Positions 38,608 to 47,331 of a DNA stretch of 64,000 nucleotides are shown here, piece by piece (within the stretch, counting starts at the first letter, position 1; the number at the start of each line of letters is the position of its first letter). This stretch comes from Kordia jejudonensis. Its GTDB lineage: Bacteria; Bacteroidota; Bacteroidia; Flavobacteriales; Flavobacteriaceae. The position numbers and the translations under genes are program-made. The notes under the pieces were generated by a model. It was not told where the DNA came from and did not search any database. It saw only the letters and a program-made list of their open reading frames with translations. The stretch spans positions 94,618-158,617 of the forward strand of contig NZ_LBMG01000007.1 of the NCBI RefSeq assembly GCF_001005315.1, given 5' to 3'.

Positions 38608-39636
38608 ATGAGACTTATTTCTACAATTACCTTACTATTTGGATGTATATACTTTACATTTTCTCAATGCGCAATTGATCCATTCATTCAACAGAATTAT
38701 GAGTTTGATGCTAAATTAATGGTGTTAAAACAGATCAGATATAATACAAATGATGCTGATTATGACAATCCATTTTTAACACAATCTCGAGTAGATTATC
38801 ATTTAGAGAAGCTTTCTGCGATGTATGCAAACCCGCAAAACTCCATTGAGATAGACTCTTTATTTAATGAATTCCAATTTCATGTAAATCCAAGTGATGT
38901 GCAATATAAAAAAATGCGCTTTCGCGTAAATACGAGCGTAAGTTGGGTACAAACACTAAAAGACACTGGAACATCAGGAATAACCGATCTTGATAACTTT
39001 CTTTCGCAATATCAGTTTTCAGTTTCAAACTTTAATGATTCTTCGAGTACAGGAAAAACCTTTTTTGAGTTGACAACGGCATATGATTTTTTAAATATGT
39101 ATGCACTTTTAGATGATTTACAAAATGCTTCAGCAGCTATAGAAATTATTAATGGAAATGGTTACTATGATGATAATGTATGTAATTATACAGGAGTTGA
39201 TTATAGCATACCTGATGGTTCATTAATTCCAAGCTTTTATTCAGTATCAATGTGTAATATAGGAGAAAACACAAACAACAATTACTGGTTTTTTAGTTTT
39301 CTAGCTCCATGCGTAACAGTTGCGGTTACAGAATATCGTTATGTAACAGTTTCTAACGATTGTAGCACAGTTAATTTTTCAAGAACCTTATCTACAGAAG
39401 ATACTGAATTGACAACGGTTGCCATCTATCCAAATCCAACTACAGACTTCGTACAAGTTCAAGGAATTACAACTATTAAAAATGTTGAAGCGTATACTAT
39501 ACAAGGAAAAAAGGTGCAAATTTATGTAGACAATACTTCAAGAATCAATGTGAGTTCTTTACAAAGCGGTATTTATTTTTTAAAAATAATGGATGCTCAA
39601 AATCGTGTTGCGATTCGAAAATTCATCAAAAAATAA
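38608..39636 (+). CDS. T9SS cargo protein, paralogue 1
   Basis: This 342-aa secreted protein has a signal peptide (MRLISTITLLFGCIYFTFS) and a mature N terminus QCAIDPFIQQNYEFDAKLMVLKQIRYN. A central domain of about 200 residues has no recognised family. It includes an acidic patch and cysteines (SMCNIG, LAPCVTV, SNDCSTV) that could pair. The type A sorting domain (VAIYPNPTTDFVQVQG ... SGIYFLKIMDAQNRVAIRKFIKK) closes the protein. It is a tandem paralogue of the next gene: ends and cysteine-flanking strands are conserved while the middle has diverged. The function is unknown. Confidence 0.85.
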   Translation: MRLISTITLLFGCIYFTFSQCAIDPFIQQNYEFDAKLMVLKQIRYNTNDADYDNPFLTQSRVDYHLEKLSAMYANPQNSIEIDSLFNEFQFHVNPSDVQYKKMRFRVNTSVSWVQTLKDTGTSGITDLDNFLSQYQFSVSNFNDSSSTGKTFFELTTAYDFLNMYALLDDLQNASAAIEIINGNGYYDDNVCNYTGVDYSIPDGSLIPSFYSVSMCNIGENTNNNYWFFSFLAPCVTVAVTEYRYVTVSNDCSTVNFSRTLSTEDTELTTVAIYPNPTTDFVQVQGITTIKNVEAYTIQGKKVQIYVDNTSRINVSSLQSGIYFLKIMDAQNRVAIRKFIKK

Positions 39637-39796
39637 GCATAACATAGGTATTTACTCGTGTTTTTATGAACCGTCAATAGTAAATTTTTGTTTTTAAAAC
39701 ATTATTATGTTCCTTTGAATTGAGTCTAAATGTTTGATTTTTATAATTTTAAAAACAATCAACGTGTTTATGCTCTCTGTACCAAAAACGAACGCT

Positions 39797-40849
39797 ATGA
39801 AAAAACTATTACTTGCCAGCTTATTTTGCTTCTTTCTATTTTGTGTAAATGCACAATGTACTATTGCTCCTTTTATTCAACAAAATTATGATATTGATGC
39901 CAGAATTCTTGCTTTACGAGAAATACGAAGTGATGTAAATGACATTGATTATGACAACCCATTTGTTCCTGAAGCAAGAGTAAATCCATACTTAGAGCAG
40001 TTATCGGCTATTTATAACAATCCACAAAATTCACCTGAAATAGATTCTTTATTTAATGAATTTCAGTTTCGAGTTAATCCTGTTTACAGTTATGTTGATT
40101 ACACAGAGTATAAAAGTCTCGTTTTCACTGTAAATACTACTGTTTCATGGGTGCAAACTTTTAAAGATACAGGCGTATCGGGAATTACAGAGTTAGACAA
40201 CTTAATGAGTCAATATCAGCTAACCATCAGTAGTTTTTACGACTTTAATAGTTCAGGAAGCACGGCATTTTTTCTAACAACAGGTTTCGATTTTTTAAAC
40301 ATAAGAGCTTTGATAGATGATTTCGAGATTATTCCCAATATCATTTATGCAGAACCGTATAATACGTATGCGAATCCGTTAGGTCTTAATTACACAGGAG
40401 TTCCTTACAGTATTGTTTTACCTGTACTTCCTAGTGGTACACAAAATTATTCGGTTGCTGTTTGTGATATTACAGTGAACGGAAATGGTATCTATGAATT
40501 TTGGCTTTATGGTGGCGATTGTTTTTCTGGTTGCCAAGCTTCAGAAGCTCGTTATGTTTCCATTTCGAATGATTGTAACACAGTAAATTTTTCAAGAACT
40601 TTATCAACCGAAGAAGTTGAACTGACAACTGTTTCCATCTATCCAAATCCAACTACAGACTTCCTACAAGTTCAAGGAATTACCAACATTAAAAATTTAG
40701 AAGTATATACTATTCAAGGGAAAAATATAAATATTTCTTTCACAAATACCGACAAAATTGATGTGAGTTCGTTGCAAAGTGGCATCTACTTTTTAAAAGT
40801 AATGGATGCACAAAATCGTATTGCGATTCGAAAATTTATTAAACAATAA
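39797..40849 (+). CDS. T9SS cargo protein, paralogue 2
   Basis: This is a 350-aa secreted paralogue of the preceding gene. The start at 39797 (MKKLLLASLFCFFLFCVNA) is preferred over an ATG at 39734, because a standard signal peptide begins there. It shares CTIAPFIQQNYDIDARILALREIRSDVND, DSLFNEFQFRVNP, VSWVQTFKDTGVSGITELDN and the sorting domain (VSIYPNPTTDFLQVQG ... SGIYFLKVMDAQNRIAIRKFIK). The central segment of about 60 residues before the last cysteines is different. Tandem duplication with diverging ligand-like regions suggests surface variability. It ends at a strong terminator. Confidence 0.85.
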   Translation: MKKLLLASLFCFFLFCVNAQCTIAPFIQQNYDIDARILALREIRSDVNDIDYDNPFVPEARVNPYLEQLSAIYNNPQNSPEIDSLFNEFQFRVNPVYSYVDYTEYKSLVFTVNTTVSWVQTFKDTGVSGITELDNLMSQYQLTISSFYDFNSSGSTAFFLTTGFDFLNIRALIDDFEIIPNIIYAEPYNTYANPLGLNYTGVPYSIVLPVLPSGTQNYSVAVCDITVNGNGIYEFWLYGGDCFSGCQASEARYVSISNDCNTVNFSRTLSTEEVELTTVSIYPNPTTDFLQVQGITNIKNLEVYTIQGKNINISFTNTDKIDVSSLQSGIYFLKVMDAQNRIAIRKFIKQ

Positions 40850-40861
40850 TCATGAAATAAA

Positions 40862-40897
40862 AAAATCCTGCTCGTTTTGAGCAGGATTTTCTTTTTT
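40862..40897. terminator. Intrinsic terminator
   Basis: The stem AAAATCCTGCTC / GAGCAGGATTTT with a T-run after it separates the T9SS pair from the convergent S46 peptidase gene. It may act in both directions. Confidence 0.8.
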
Positions 40898-40913
40898 TAT
40901 CTTAAGAAGTCAA

Positions 40914-43061
40914 TTACTTCTTAATTGTCAATTCTTTAATAATATTATCTGCTCCTGATAGTTTATCAACTAGCCACATAACATAACGAATATCGACGTT
41001 AATAGTACGTTGTAATTTATCATCAAAAATTACATCTCCAGCCATTGCCTCAATATTTCCATCAAAAGCCAAACCGATTAACTCGCCATTTCCGTTTAAT
41101 ACAGGCGATCCTGAATTTCCTCCAGTAATATCATTGTTTGTTAAGAAATTTACAGGCATGTATCCGTTTTTATCTGCATACTGACCAAAATCTTTCTTTT
41201 CATATAAATCTAATACTTCCTTAGGAAGATCAAACTCATCATCATTTGGCTTATACTTCGCAACCATACCTTTCATGGTCGTATAATTGTTAATTTTTGC
41301 ATCATTACGAGAATCTTTAGGCAATGCAACTACTTTTCCATAGGTTAAACGTAAAGTAGAGTTTGCATCTGGGTACTTTACAGTACTTAATTTAGACTCA
41401 CGCAATCCTTGAACAAGTTTTCTGTATGCTTTATCATAAGCTTCCTTTGCACTTGCAATTGCTTCTGGCTCTTCTCTGTATTTTGTAATTAAATCAGAAG
41501 ATAATAAGAATAACGGATCGTTTTCAAGAAGTACTTTATTTGGATACATTAAATATGCTTCCAAACGCTCTTTTGATGTAAAAATACTCAAGTCAAACAT
41601 AGCATCAATGTAGCTATCAAAATCGCCATCTATTTCTTCGTTGATTTCTTTTACCAATGTAGGTAATTCGTATCCAGATTTTTCAACGTATAACTTTAAT
41701 TGTGCCGCCAAAACATCTTTTTCCAAAGGCATATATGCATTTTTGAATGTATCATCAATTAATTGTTGTAATCTAGGTCGTAATTCCTCACGTTTTGCTT
41801 TATTCTGCTCTGTGTAATAACTTAAATTCCTTCCTAATCTCCATGGTGCAACAGCAAAACTACTTCCGCGTAATATTCCAATTAAATAATTATCATGACG
41901 CGATTTTTCATTAGTCAATGCATAATATTTATTGATATCCGCTATCACATTACCATACGTTTCTTTATTGCGTTTTTTATTTGCCCATTTATTGAACTTT
42001 GTTTCTAATTTTCGCTTTTTATCGGCAGTTCCATGTTTGGTCAATGCATCAATCATTCCTTGTCTATTTTTCCAATAATTGGCAATTCCAGCATAGCCAG
42101 AAGCGTATTTCAGATTTACATCTTCACTTTGGTTCATATGTTTTTTCATGGCATCCATACTTGTTTTAGAAGATTCAACCCAAGCAGGATATGCATAGTT
42201 TACATTTTGAGCTATTCCTTCGGCTGGCATCCAACGATTTGTTCGTCCTGGATATCCTAAAATCATTGCAAAATCATTTTCTTTTACACCTCCTAAGTTT
42301 ACAGATAAGTGTCTTTTGGGATTCATAGGAATGTTATCCTCAGCGTATTTTGCAGCGTTTCCATCTTTGTCAGTATACACTCTAAACAAAGAAAAATCTC
42401 CGGTATGACGTGGCCATTCCCAGTTGTCAGTGTCTCCACCAAATTTACCAATACTTTCAGTAGGAGTTCCTACCAAGCGAACATCTTCATAATCTTCATA
42501 AACAAAATAATAGAATTCATTTCCTTGAAAAAAGGAACGCACAGAAACGGTATATTTTCCATCTTCGTTATTTTCTTTTTCAATAACAGCAATTTCTTTG
42601 TTAATAGCAGCTTGTCTTTCCTTTTCAGTCATACTATCATTTACTTTTGCTAAAATTCGTTCACTTACATCATCCATTCTAACGAAAAAACGAACATATA
42701 AACTCTCAGGTTTCAACTCTTCTTCAAAACTTTTTGCCCAAAAACCATTTTTTAAATGATTCTTTTCTTCTGTAGATAATGCTGCAATAGCATCATATCC
42801 GCAGTGATGATTGGTGAGTACTAAACCTTTGTCAGAAATAATACTAGCAGTACAACCACCATTGAATTGTACAATAGCGTCTTTTAAACTGTTGTTATTG
42901 ATACTATAAATTTCTTCTGCGGTTAATTGTAACCCCATTTTTTGCATATCTCTGTGGTTCAACCTGTCTATAAACATTAAAAACCACATACCTTCATTGG
43001 CATTAGAACTTGTAGGCATCATAAAAATGCTTACAATCATAAATAGAAAAACTTTTTTCAT
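40914..43061 (-). CDS. S46 dipeptidyl-peptidase, DPP7-type
   Basis: This 715-aa exported peptidase releases dipeptides from oligopeptides in the periplasm. It has a signal peptide (about 1-21) and the chymotrypsin-like double barrel interrupted by a helical domain. The catalytic residues visible are H86 in LVLTNHHCGYDAI and S650 in GGNSGSPVL. The residue 18 positions after the serine is Gly (668, in LAFDGN). In the family, Gly at this place marks DPP7 (hydrophobic P1), whereas Arg marks DPP11 (Asp/Glu P1). The protein lacks a T9SS domain. It likely feeds amino-acid catabolism together with the secreted M4 protease. Confidence 0.93.
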   Translation of the reverse strand: MKKVFLFMIVSIFMMPTSSNANEGMWFLMFIDRLNHRDMQKMGLQLTAEEIYSINNNSLKDAIVQFNGGCTASIISDKGLVLTNHHCGYDAIAALSTEEKNHLKNGFWAKSFEEELKPESLYVRFFVRMDDVSERILAKVNDSMTEKERQAAINKEIAVIEKENNEDGKYTVSVRSFFQGNEFYYFVYEDYEDVRLVGTPTESIGKFGGDTDNWEWPRHTGDFSLFRVYTDKDGNAAKYAEDNIPMNPKRHLSVNLGGVKENDFAMILGYPGRTNRWMPAEGIAQNVNYAYPAWVESSKTSMDAMKKHMNQSEDVNLKYASGYAGIANYWKNRQGMIDALTKHGTADKKRKLETKFNKWANKKRNKETYGNVIADINKYYALTNEKSRHDNYLIGILRGSSFAVAPWRLGRNLSYYTEQNKAKREELRPRLQQLIDDTFKNAYMPLEKDVLAAQLKLYVEKSGYELPTLVKEINEEIDGDFDSYIDAMFDLSIFTSKERLEAYLMYPNKVLLENDPLFLLSSDLITKYREEPEAIASAKEAYDKAYRKLVQGLRESKLSTVKYPDANSTLRLTYGKVVALPKDSRNDAKINNYTTMKGMVAKYKPNDDEFDLPKEVLDLYEKKDFGQYADKNGYMPVNFLTNNDITGGNSGSPVLNGNGELIGLAFDGNIEAMAGDVIFDDKLQRTINVDIRYVMWLVDKLSGADNIIKELTIKK

Positions 43062-43214
43062 GTATTAATTTTTTTTGAAGGCTAAAGATATTAATAATAG
43101 TTTTAAAATAATTTTCTTTTTTGAATGTGATGATTCAAGGTAAGGAATGAAATTCCCGTAGTTGCACTCAAAACTTTGCTTTTTGGCTACAATTCACTTT
43201 GGTGAGAATTACTT

Positions 43215-44309
43215 TTGAAAAAAGAAATCATCAACTTGAATCATTCAACCAACATAAAAGGAAGAGGCGCGCAAAAAAATGTACACAATCGTTTTTTACA
43301 AGATGTACACGAAACACGTGCCGATTTTTTGGAATATTGTCATAAAGAAGGAGAACTCGCCGACAAAAATAAAACTACGTATATACAAACGTTTCCAAAA
43401 ACAATTATCAACAAAGTAACGAGTCCTGATGTGGGAATGGAATTTTCTCTAAATCCATATCAAGGTTGCGAACATGGTTGTATTTATTGCTACGCACGCA
43501 ATAGTCATGAATTTTGGGGATTTAGTGCAGGATTGGATTTTGAACGAAAAATATTAGTCAAGAAAAATGCTGCGGAACTATTAGAAGCAAAAATAAAAAA
43601 GAAAAGCTGGAAAGCCTGTCCTATAGTACTTTCAGGAAATACAGATTGTTACCAACCTGCGGAAAAACAATTTGAAATTACACGAAATTTGTTAAAAGTA
43701 TTTCTAAAATACAAACATCCCGTGGCAATCATCACAAAAAATGCGTTAATTCTTCGCGATTTGAATATTTTAAAAGCGCTTGCAAAAGACAATCTTGTTA
43801 GTGTAAATATTTCTATCACTTCATTATCAGAAGAAACACGTCGTGTGTTAGAACCAAGAACAACCACCATTAAAAAACGATTGGAAACCGTACAAACGTT
43901 AGCTGAAAATGGAATTCCCGTAAATGTGATGTTGGCACCAATTATTCCATCTATCAACAGTCATGAAATACTGCCATTGGCAAAAAAAGTATCCGAATTG
44001 GGCGCAACTTCCATTGCATTTACGATTGTTAGACTCAATGGCGCTATTGGTGAAATATTCTCCGATTGGATTCATAAAACCATGCCCGACAAAGCTGCCA
44101 AAGTGTTACATCAAATTGAAAGTTGCCATGGCGGAAATTTAAACGATAGTCGCTACGGACATCGCATGCGAGGCGAAGGAAAAATAGCAGAACAAATTCG
44201 GAACTTAATCAAATTGGCTCGCCTGAAGTACTTTAAAGATAAAAAAATGCCAAGACTTAACAGAACGCTCCACGAAAAGTATAAAAACGGACAATATTCG
44301 CTGTTTTAA
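43215..44309 (+). CDS. PA0069-type radical SAM protein
   Basis: This 364-aa protein has the radical SAM cysteine motif C85-xxx-C89-xx-C92 (CEHGCIYCYARNSHEF) and the family-specific N-terminal GRGAQ (residues 16-20). SPL-like features follow (SGNTDCYQPAEKQFEITRNLL). The Cys triplet ligates a 4Fe-4S cluster that cleaves S-adenosylmethionine. The true substrate of this subgroup is not known to me, though the fold is related to spore photoproduct lyase. The only start that keeps the GRGA motif is TTG at 43215, since an in-frame TGA lies six codons upstream. A non-ATG start is therefore likely. No Rieske or DNA-repair partner is adjacent. Confidence 0.85.
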   Translation: MKKEIINLNHSTNIKGRGAQKNVHNRFLQDVHETRADFLEYCHKEGELADKNKTTYIQTFPKTIINKVTSPDVGMEFSLNPYQGCEHGCIYCYARNSHEFWGFSAGLDFERKILVKKNAAELLEAKIKKKSWKACPIVLSGNTDCYQPAEKQFEITRNLLKVFLKYKHPVAIITKNALILRDLNILKALAKDNLVSVNISITSLSEETRRVLEPRTTTIKKRLETVQTLAENGIPVNVMLAPIIPSINSHEILPLAKKVSELGATSIAFTIVRLNGAIGEIFSDWIHKTMPDKAAKVLHQIESCHGGNLNDSRYGHRMRGEGKIAEQIRNLIKLARLKYFKDKKMPRLNRTLHEKYKNGQYSLF

Positions 44310-44435
44310 TAACGCTTACAAAAAAAATGCTACGCTTATAAAATACATAAGACTTTTCATTCAAGATTGCTATACATTTAATCTTAGATAATCAAAAATG
44401 ATTACTAAAAACATGTATAATTTAAATTCATAACA

Positions 44436-44867
44436 ATGAAAAAAGTATTTTTATGTATCATGACGTTGGTCATGTTATCGTGTTCATCAGATGATGATAG
44501 TTCTTCTTTGCAAAACGCCATAAGTTTTAATCTTGATGGAGTCGAGTATTCCATAACGGATTATAATGTAATGCTAAATCCTACTAACACTATTTATAGA
44601 GATGTAGAGGCTTCATTTGATAATAATACTAAAAAAATCAAATTTTCTGTCTTGGTTGGAGAAGCGAATGAAATATATGAATTTGCTTTAATTATTGATG
44701 ATGTATACTATCTATCCTATCCTAATTTTACTGGAGGCGAAAGAGAAACTTCCATCACAACACATACAGATTCAAAAATGGAAGGTGCTTTTGATATCAC
44801 TATCGTAGATACCAATTGGGAACCTCTATATGTGTTTACAAACGGAGTTATCAATATTGACTACTAA
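44436..44867 (+). CDS. Small lipoprotein, paralogue A
   Basis: This 143-aa lipoprotein has the signal and lipobox MLSCSSDDDSSS (Cys at about residue 16). The mature part holds INAISFNLDGVEYSITDYN, EASFDNNTKKIKFSVLV and the C-terminal RETSITTHTDSKMEGAFDITI..T...P.YVFTNGVINIDY. Its sister at 45061 is the same gene duplicated, with the C-terminal third much better conserved than the middle. The start is fixed by the lipobox. The function is unknown. Small lipoproteins of this type in Flavobacteriia often resemble a DUF6252-like beta-sandwich, which is only a guess. Confidence 0.8.
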   Translation: MKKVFLCIMTLVMLSCSSDDDSSSLQNAISFNLDGVEYSITDYNVMLNPTNTIYRDVEASFDNNTKKIKFSVLVGEANEIYEFALIIDDVYYLSYPNFTGGERETSITTHTDSKMEGAFDITIVDTNWEPLYVFTNGVINIDY

Positions 44868-45060
44868 AACTACTTTAATACAAGTTCAGTATGTAAGTGG
44901 AAGGAATTCGTAGAAATGTTTAAAAAAGCCTAACATAGTTTAAATATTGATTCTCCATCAACACTTACAAAATACACACGTTTTTTCACTCACAATTGCT
45001 ATGCAGCTTCGTTCGTCAGAATTGATTACTAAAAAACAGGTTTAATTTAAAGAAATAATA

Positions 45061-45486
45061 ATGAAAAAAGCACTTTTATGCATCATCGCATTAGTTATAC
45101 TGTCCTGTTCGTCAGATGATGAACCTATTAGAACAGAAAGCGCCATAAATTTTACTCTTAATGGAATTAATTACTTTGTGACAGAATTTACCGAAACCTT
45201 AGAAACTACAGACGAGAATTGGCGAAGAATTGAAGCTTCATTTGACGACAATACCAAAACACTAGTATTTTATGTGTTAGAGGAAGAAACCAATCAAATA
45301 GGCGAGTTTTTTTTGATTGAAGATGATGTGTATTACAGCTCAGATGTAAATTTTGGCAACCGAGAAACTTCTATCACAACACATACCGATTCAAAAATGG
45401 AAGGAACCTTCAGAGTTACTATCGAAAATACGAGGAATCAGCCTATATACACATTTACAAATGGCGTGATCAATATTGAATACTAA
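45061..45486 (+). CDS. Small lipoprotein, paralogue B
   Basis: This 141-aa tandem copy of the preceding gene has the lipobox ILSCSSDD (Cys at about 16). It shares INFTLNGINYFVTEF, EASFDDNTKTLVFYVL and RETSITTHTDSKMEGTFRVTIENT...P.YTFTNGVINIEY. About 100 bases of the upstream region are also duplicated (a recognisable TTGCTAT...GATTACTAAAAA block before each ATG), so the whole transcription unit was copied. It is followed by a terminator. The function is unknown. Confidence 0.8.
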   Translation: MKKALLCIIALVILSCSSDDEPIRTESAINFTLNGINYFVTEFTETLETTDENWRRIEASFDDNTKTLVFYVLEEETNQIGEFFLIEDDVYYSSDVNFGNRETSITTHTDSKMEGTFRVTIENTRNQPIYTFTNGVINIEY

Positions 45487-45492
45487 GCATAA

Positions 45493-45530
45493 AAAAAGCG
45501 TAGTAATGTATACAAAATACTACGCTTTTT
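45493..45530. terminator. Intrinsic terminator
   Basis: The stem AAAAAGCGTAGTA (45493-45505) / TACTACGCTTTTT (45518-45530) follows the second lipoprotein and is convergent with the gene at 45553. Confidence 0.8.
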
Positions 45531-45552
45531 AGTTAGTTGAATCGCTGGTTAT

Positions 45553-46149
45553 TTAAAAATTAATCTTCTCCGTAAACGCTCTACCTTGTGTAGTAAATAT
45601 TACGGTATATTTTCCTTTTTTCTCTTTTGAAAGTTCGTAAATTCTAGAAATTATTTTCGTATTTTCAATCTCTTCAGAAAATAACAATGCTTTGTTGTTT
45701 GCAAGCGAACCTGTATAAAATAGTTCAATTTTCATTGGTTGCGCTTCAAGCGAAAGTCTGGAAACACACAACTTATTCCCCAAAAGTCTAACCGTTGGTT
45801 TATAGAGTATAGTTTCTTTTTCTTTGTCAAATTTTACAGTATTGTCAGTCACGGAAAACGGAATCGTGACAATTTTTACATCTTTTTCTAACTCAAAATA
45901 GTACGATCCATCAGGTAAATTCGTTAAATCGAAACCTTTAGAATAATCGCCGTTTTGCGTAATAGCTTCTCGGTAAAGAACTAAAAAGTTGGTGTCTTTA
46001 ATCAACAATTGATGTCCTTTCTTGACATTCGGTAATGTTAAAACAGTACTTCCTTTTTTTGTGTGTAAAGAATAGTCACTGTTTGCGTAGCTTGCCATAC
46101 TAACAATCATTAGTAGTATAGATACAATGTTTTTAATGCTTTTTTTCAT
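45553..46149 (-). CDS. Exported hypothetical (beta-rich)
   Basis: This 198-aa protein starts at ATG 46149 (MKKSIKNIVSILLMIVSMASYA), giving a normal signal peptide. A longer frame to 46179 is not favoured. The mature part contains the conserved phrases TLPNVKKGHQLLIKDTNFLVLYREAITQNGDYSKGFDLTNLPDGSYYFELEKDVKIVTIPFSV, a short beta-sandwich like the secretion-tail-like repeats of Bacteroidota cell-surface proteins. I know no specific role. It is divergent from the AraC-family gene, with a shared 205-base interval that carries the AraC direct repeats, so it may belong to that regulon. Confidence 0.75.
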   Translation of the reverse strand: MKKSIKNIVSILLMIVSMASYANSDYSLHTKKGSTVLTLPNVKKGHQLLIKDTNFLVLYREAITQNGDYSKGFDLTNLPDGSYYFELEKDVKIVTIPFSVTDNTVKFDKEKETILYKPTVRLLGNKLCVSRLSLEAQPMKIELFYTGSLANNKALLFSEEIENTKIISRIYELSKEKKGKYTVIFTTQGRAFTEKINF

Positions 46150-46176
46150 GACTTTTATTTTTAATAGTTCACATAG

Positions 46177-46184
46177 CAAAACTA
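46177..46184 (-). promoter_or_regulatory. Promoter box for the 45553 gene
   Basis: Reverse-strand TAGTTTTG matches TAnnTTTG and lies 27 bases upstream of the ATG at 46149. The -33 region is weak. Confidence 0.4.
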
Positions 46185-46279
46185 AGCGCGATTTCGGTAA
46201 TAGAAAACAGCTATTTTGATGAATTTGTGTGTTATTTTAACCATTAAATAATTGTGAATTTTTATTTAAGTTAATATAG

Positions 46280-46311
46280 CATACAATTTGGGTAAAAGAA
46301 CATACAATTTG
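46280..46311 (+). promoter_or_regulatory. Two 11-bp direct repeats, likely AraC operator
   Basis: CATACAATTTG occurs at 46280-46290 and again at 46301-46311, identical and exactly 21 bases apart. That is two helical turns in the same orientation, the geometry of AraC-family half-sites. The second half overlaps the TTTG that would be the -33 element upstream of the TAAATTTG box at 46326. The site therefore fits autoregulation of the downstream AraC-type gene and possibly of the divergent gene. Confidence 0.6.
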
Positions 46312-46325
46312 AGCAGTATAAATGG

Positions 46326-46333
46326 TAAATTTG
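46326..46333 (+). promoter_or_regulatory. Promoter box of the AraC-family gene
   Basis: TAAATTTG matches the -7 element. A TTTG lies at 46308-46311, 14 bases away, which is shorter than usual. That spacing would need activator help, and the TTTG lies inside the direct repeat. The start of transcription would be near 46339, after the ATG at 46322. This supports the ATG at 46355 as the true start. Confidence 0.5.
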
Positions 46334-46354
46334 TACAACGCATTGCGCTACATA

Positions 46355-47224
46355 ATGAACAATAAACCTACATACGAAAAAATAACGCCCGAATTTGGTA
46401 ATTCTATTTTGGTAGCACAGAATACGAAAAAACGGAAACGTGGATTGGCATTTTGGCATTTTCATCCAGAAGTAGAATTGGTGTATGTAAACAAGGGAAA
46501 AGGAAAGTGTCACATCGGAAATCACTTGTCATATTTCAATAATAGTCAGTTAATTTTGATAGGTTCCAACTTGCCACACAATGGTTTTGCAGATCGTTTG
46601 ACTTCTAAAGGAAAGGAAACGCTGATTCAATTTAAAACAGATTTTTTAGGGAAAGAATTTTATAATTTACCTGAAATGCAACATATTTCTTTGCTATTAG
46701 AAAAAGCAAAAAGAGGCATTCGTTTTAAACCCGATACTAAGAAAATTATTGGTCCTAAAATTGAAAAATTACCCAAATATGAAGGTTTTAAGCGGGTTAT
46801 AAAGTTATTAGAAATTCTACATATACTTTCTTTAGCCGAAGATTATGAATTGCTAAATGTAGATGGATTTGCTTTTGAAACGCAACCGCAAGACAGCGTA
46901 AAAATTGATACGATTTTTAAATACATCAACAATAACTTTCAACGACATATCTCGCTTGACGAAATTGCCGAAGAAGTAAATATGACTGTTCCTGCGTTTT
47001 GTCGCTATTTTAAAAAAGTAACAGGGAAAACTTTTACCAAACTCGTTAACGAATACAGAGTTGTGTTTGCGACAAAGCTATTGTTGGAAAGTCAAAGTAG
47101 TATTACGGATATTTGCTATGAAAGTGGATTTAATAATTTTTCACATTTCAACAAGCTTTTTAAGGAAATTACAGGGAAAAGTGCTTCTAAATATAGAAGT
47201 GAAATGAAGTTAATGATTCAGTAA
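46355..47224 (+). CDS. AraC-family transcriptional regulator
   Basis: This 289-aa protein has an N-terminal cupin-like ligand domain (GLAFWHFHPEVELVYVNKGKGKCHIGNHLSYFNNSQLILIGSNLPHNGF) and a C-terminal double HTH (ISLDEIAEEVNMTVPAFCRYFKKVTGKTFTKLVNEYRVVFATKLL...ITDICYESGFNNFSHFNKLFKEITGKSASKYR). The cupin His-rich loop HFHPEVE suggests metal-dependent or small-molecule sensing. The C-terminal half is a standard AraC/XylS DNA-binding domain. The start at 46355 (MNNKPTYEK) is chosen because the promoter lies downstream of the alternative ATG at 46322. The operator-like direct repeats upstream point to autoregulation. Confidence 0.9.
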   Translation: MNNKPTYEKITPEFGNSILVAQNTKKRKRGLAFWHFHPEVELVYVNKGKGKCHIGNHLSYFNNSQLILIGSNLPHNGFADRLTSKGKETLIQFKTDFLGKEFYNLPEMQHISLLLEKAKRGIRFKPDTKKIIGPKIEKLPKYEGFKRVIKLLEILHILSLAEDYELLNVDGFAFETQPQDSVKIDTIFKYINNNFQRHISLDEIAEEVNMTVPAFCRYFKKVTGKTFTKLVNEYRVVFATKLLLESQSSITDICYESGFNNFSHFNKLFKEITGKSASKYRSEMKLMIQ

Positions 47225-47240
47225 GTTTAAAATACCTTGA

Positions 47241-47325
47241 TTACGTCATTCTGAGCTTGACTCAGAATCTCATAAACTTGCTCACTCAGATGCGATGCTG
47301 AATCAAGTCCAGCATGACGAATATG
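47241..47325. repeat. Short relative of the hairpin-rich repeat
   Basis: Two palindromes, ATTCTGAGCTTGACTCAGAAT and ATGCTGAATCAAGTCCAGCAT, occupy the space between the AraC gene and the convergent HD gene. They share the 'CTTGA' loop and the GTCATx start of the array at 23 kb but are not the same unit. They may serve as bidirectional terminators. Confidence 0.75.
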
Positions 47326-47331
47326 AAAAAT

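Noticed and set aside
42309..42653. 114-aa hydrophobic-looking forward frame inside the S46 peptidase gene
   Set aside because: It is fully antisense to a well-supported gene; the hydrophobicity is a by-product of the reverse complement of charged codons.
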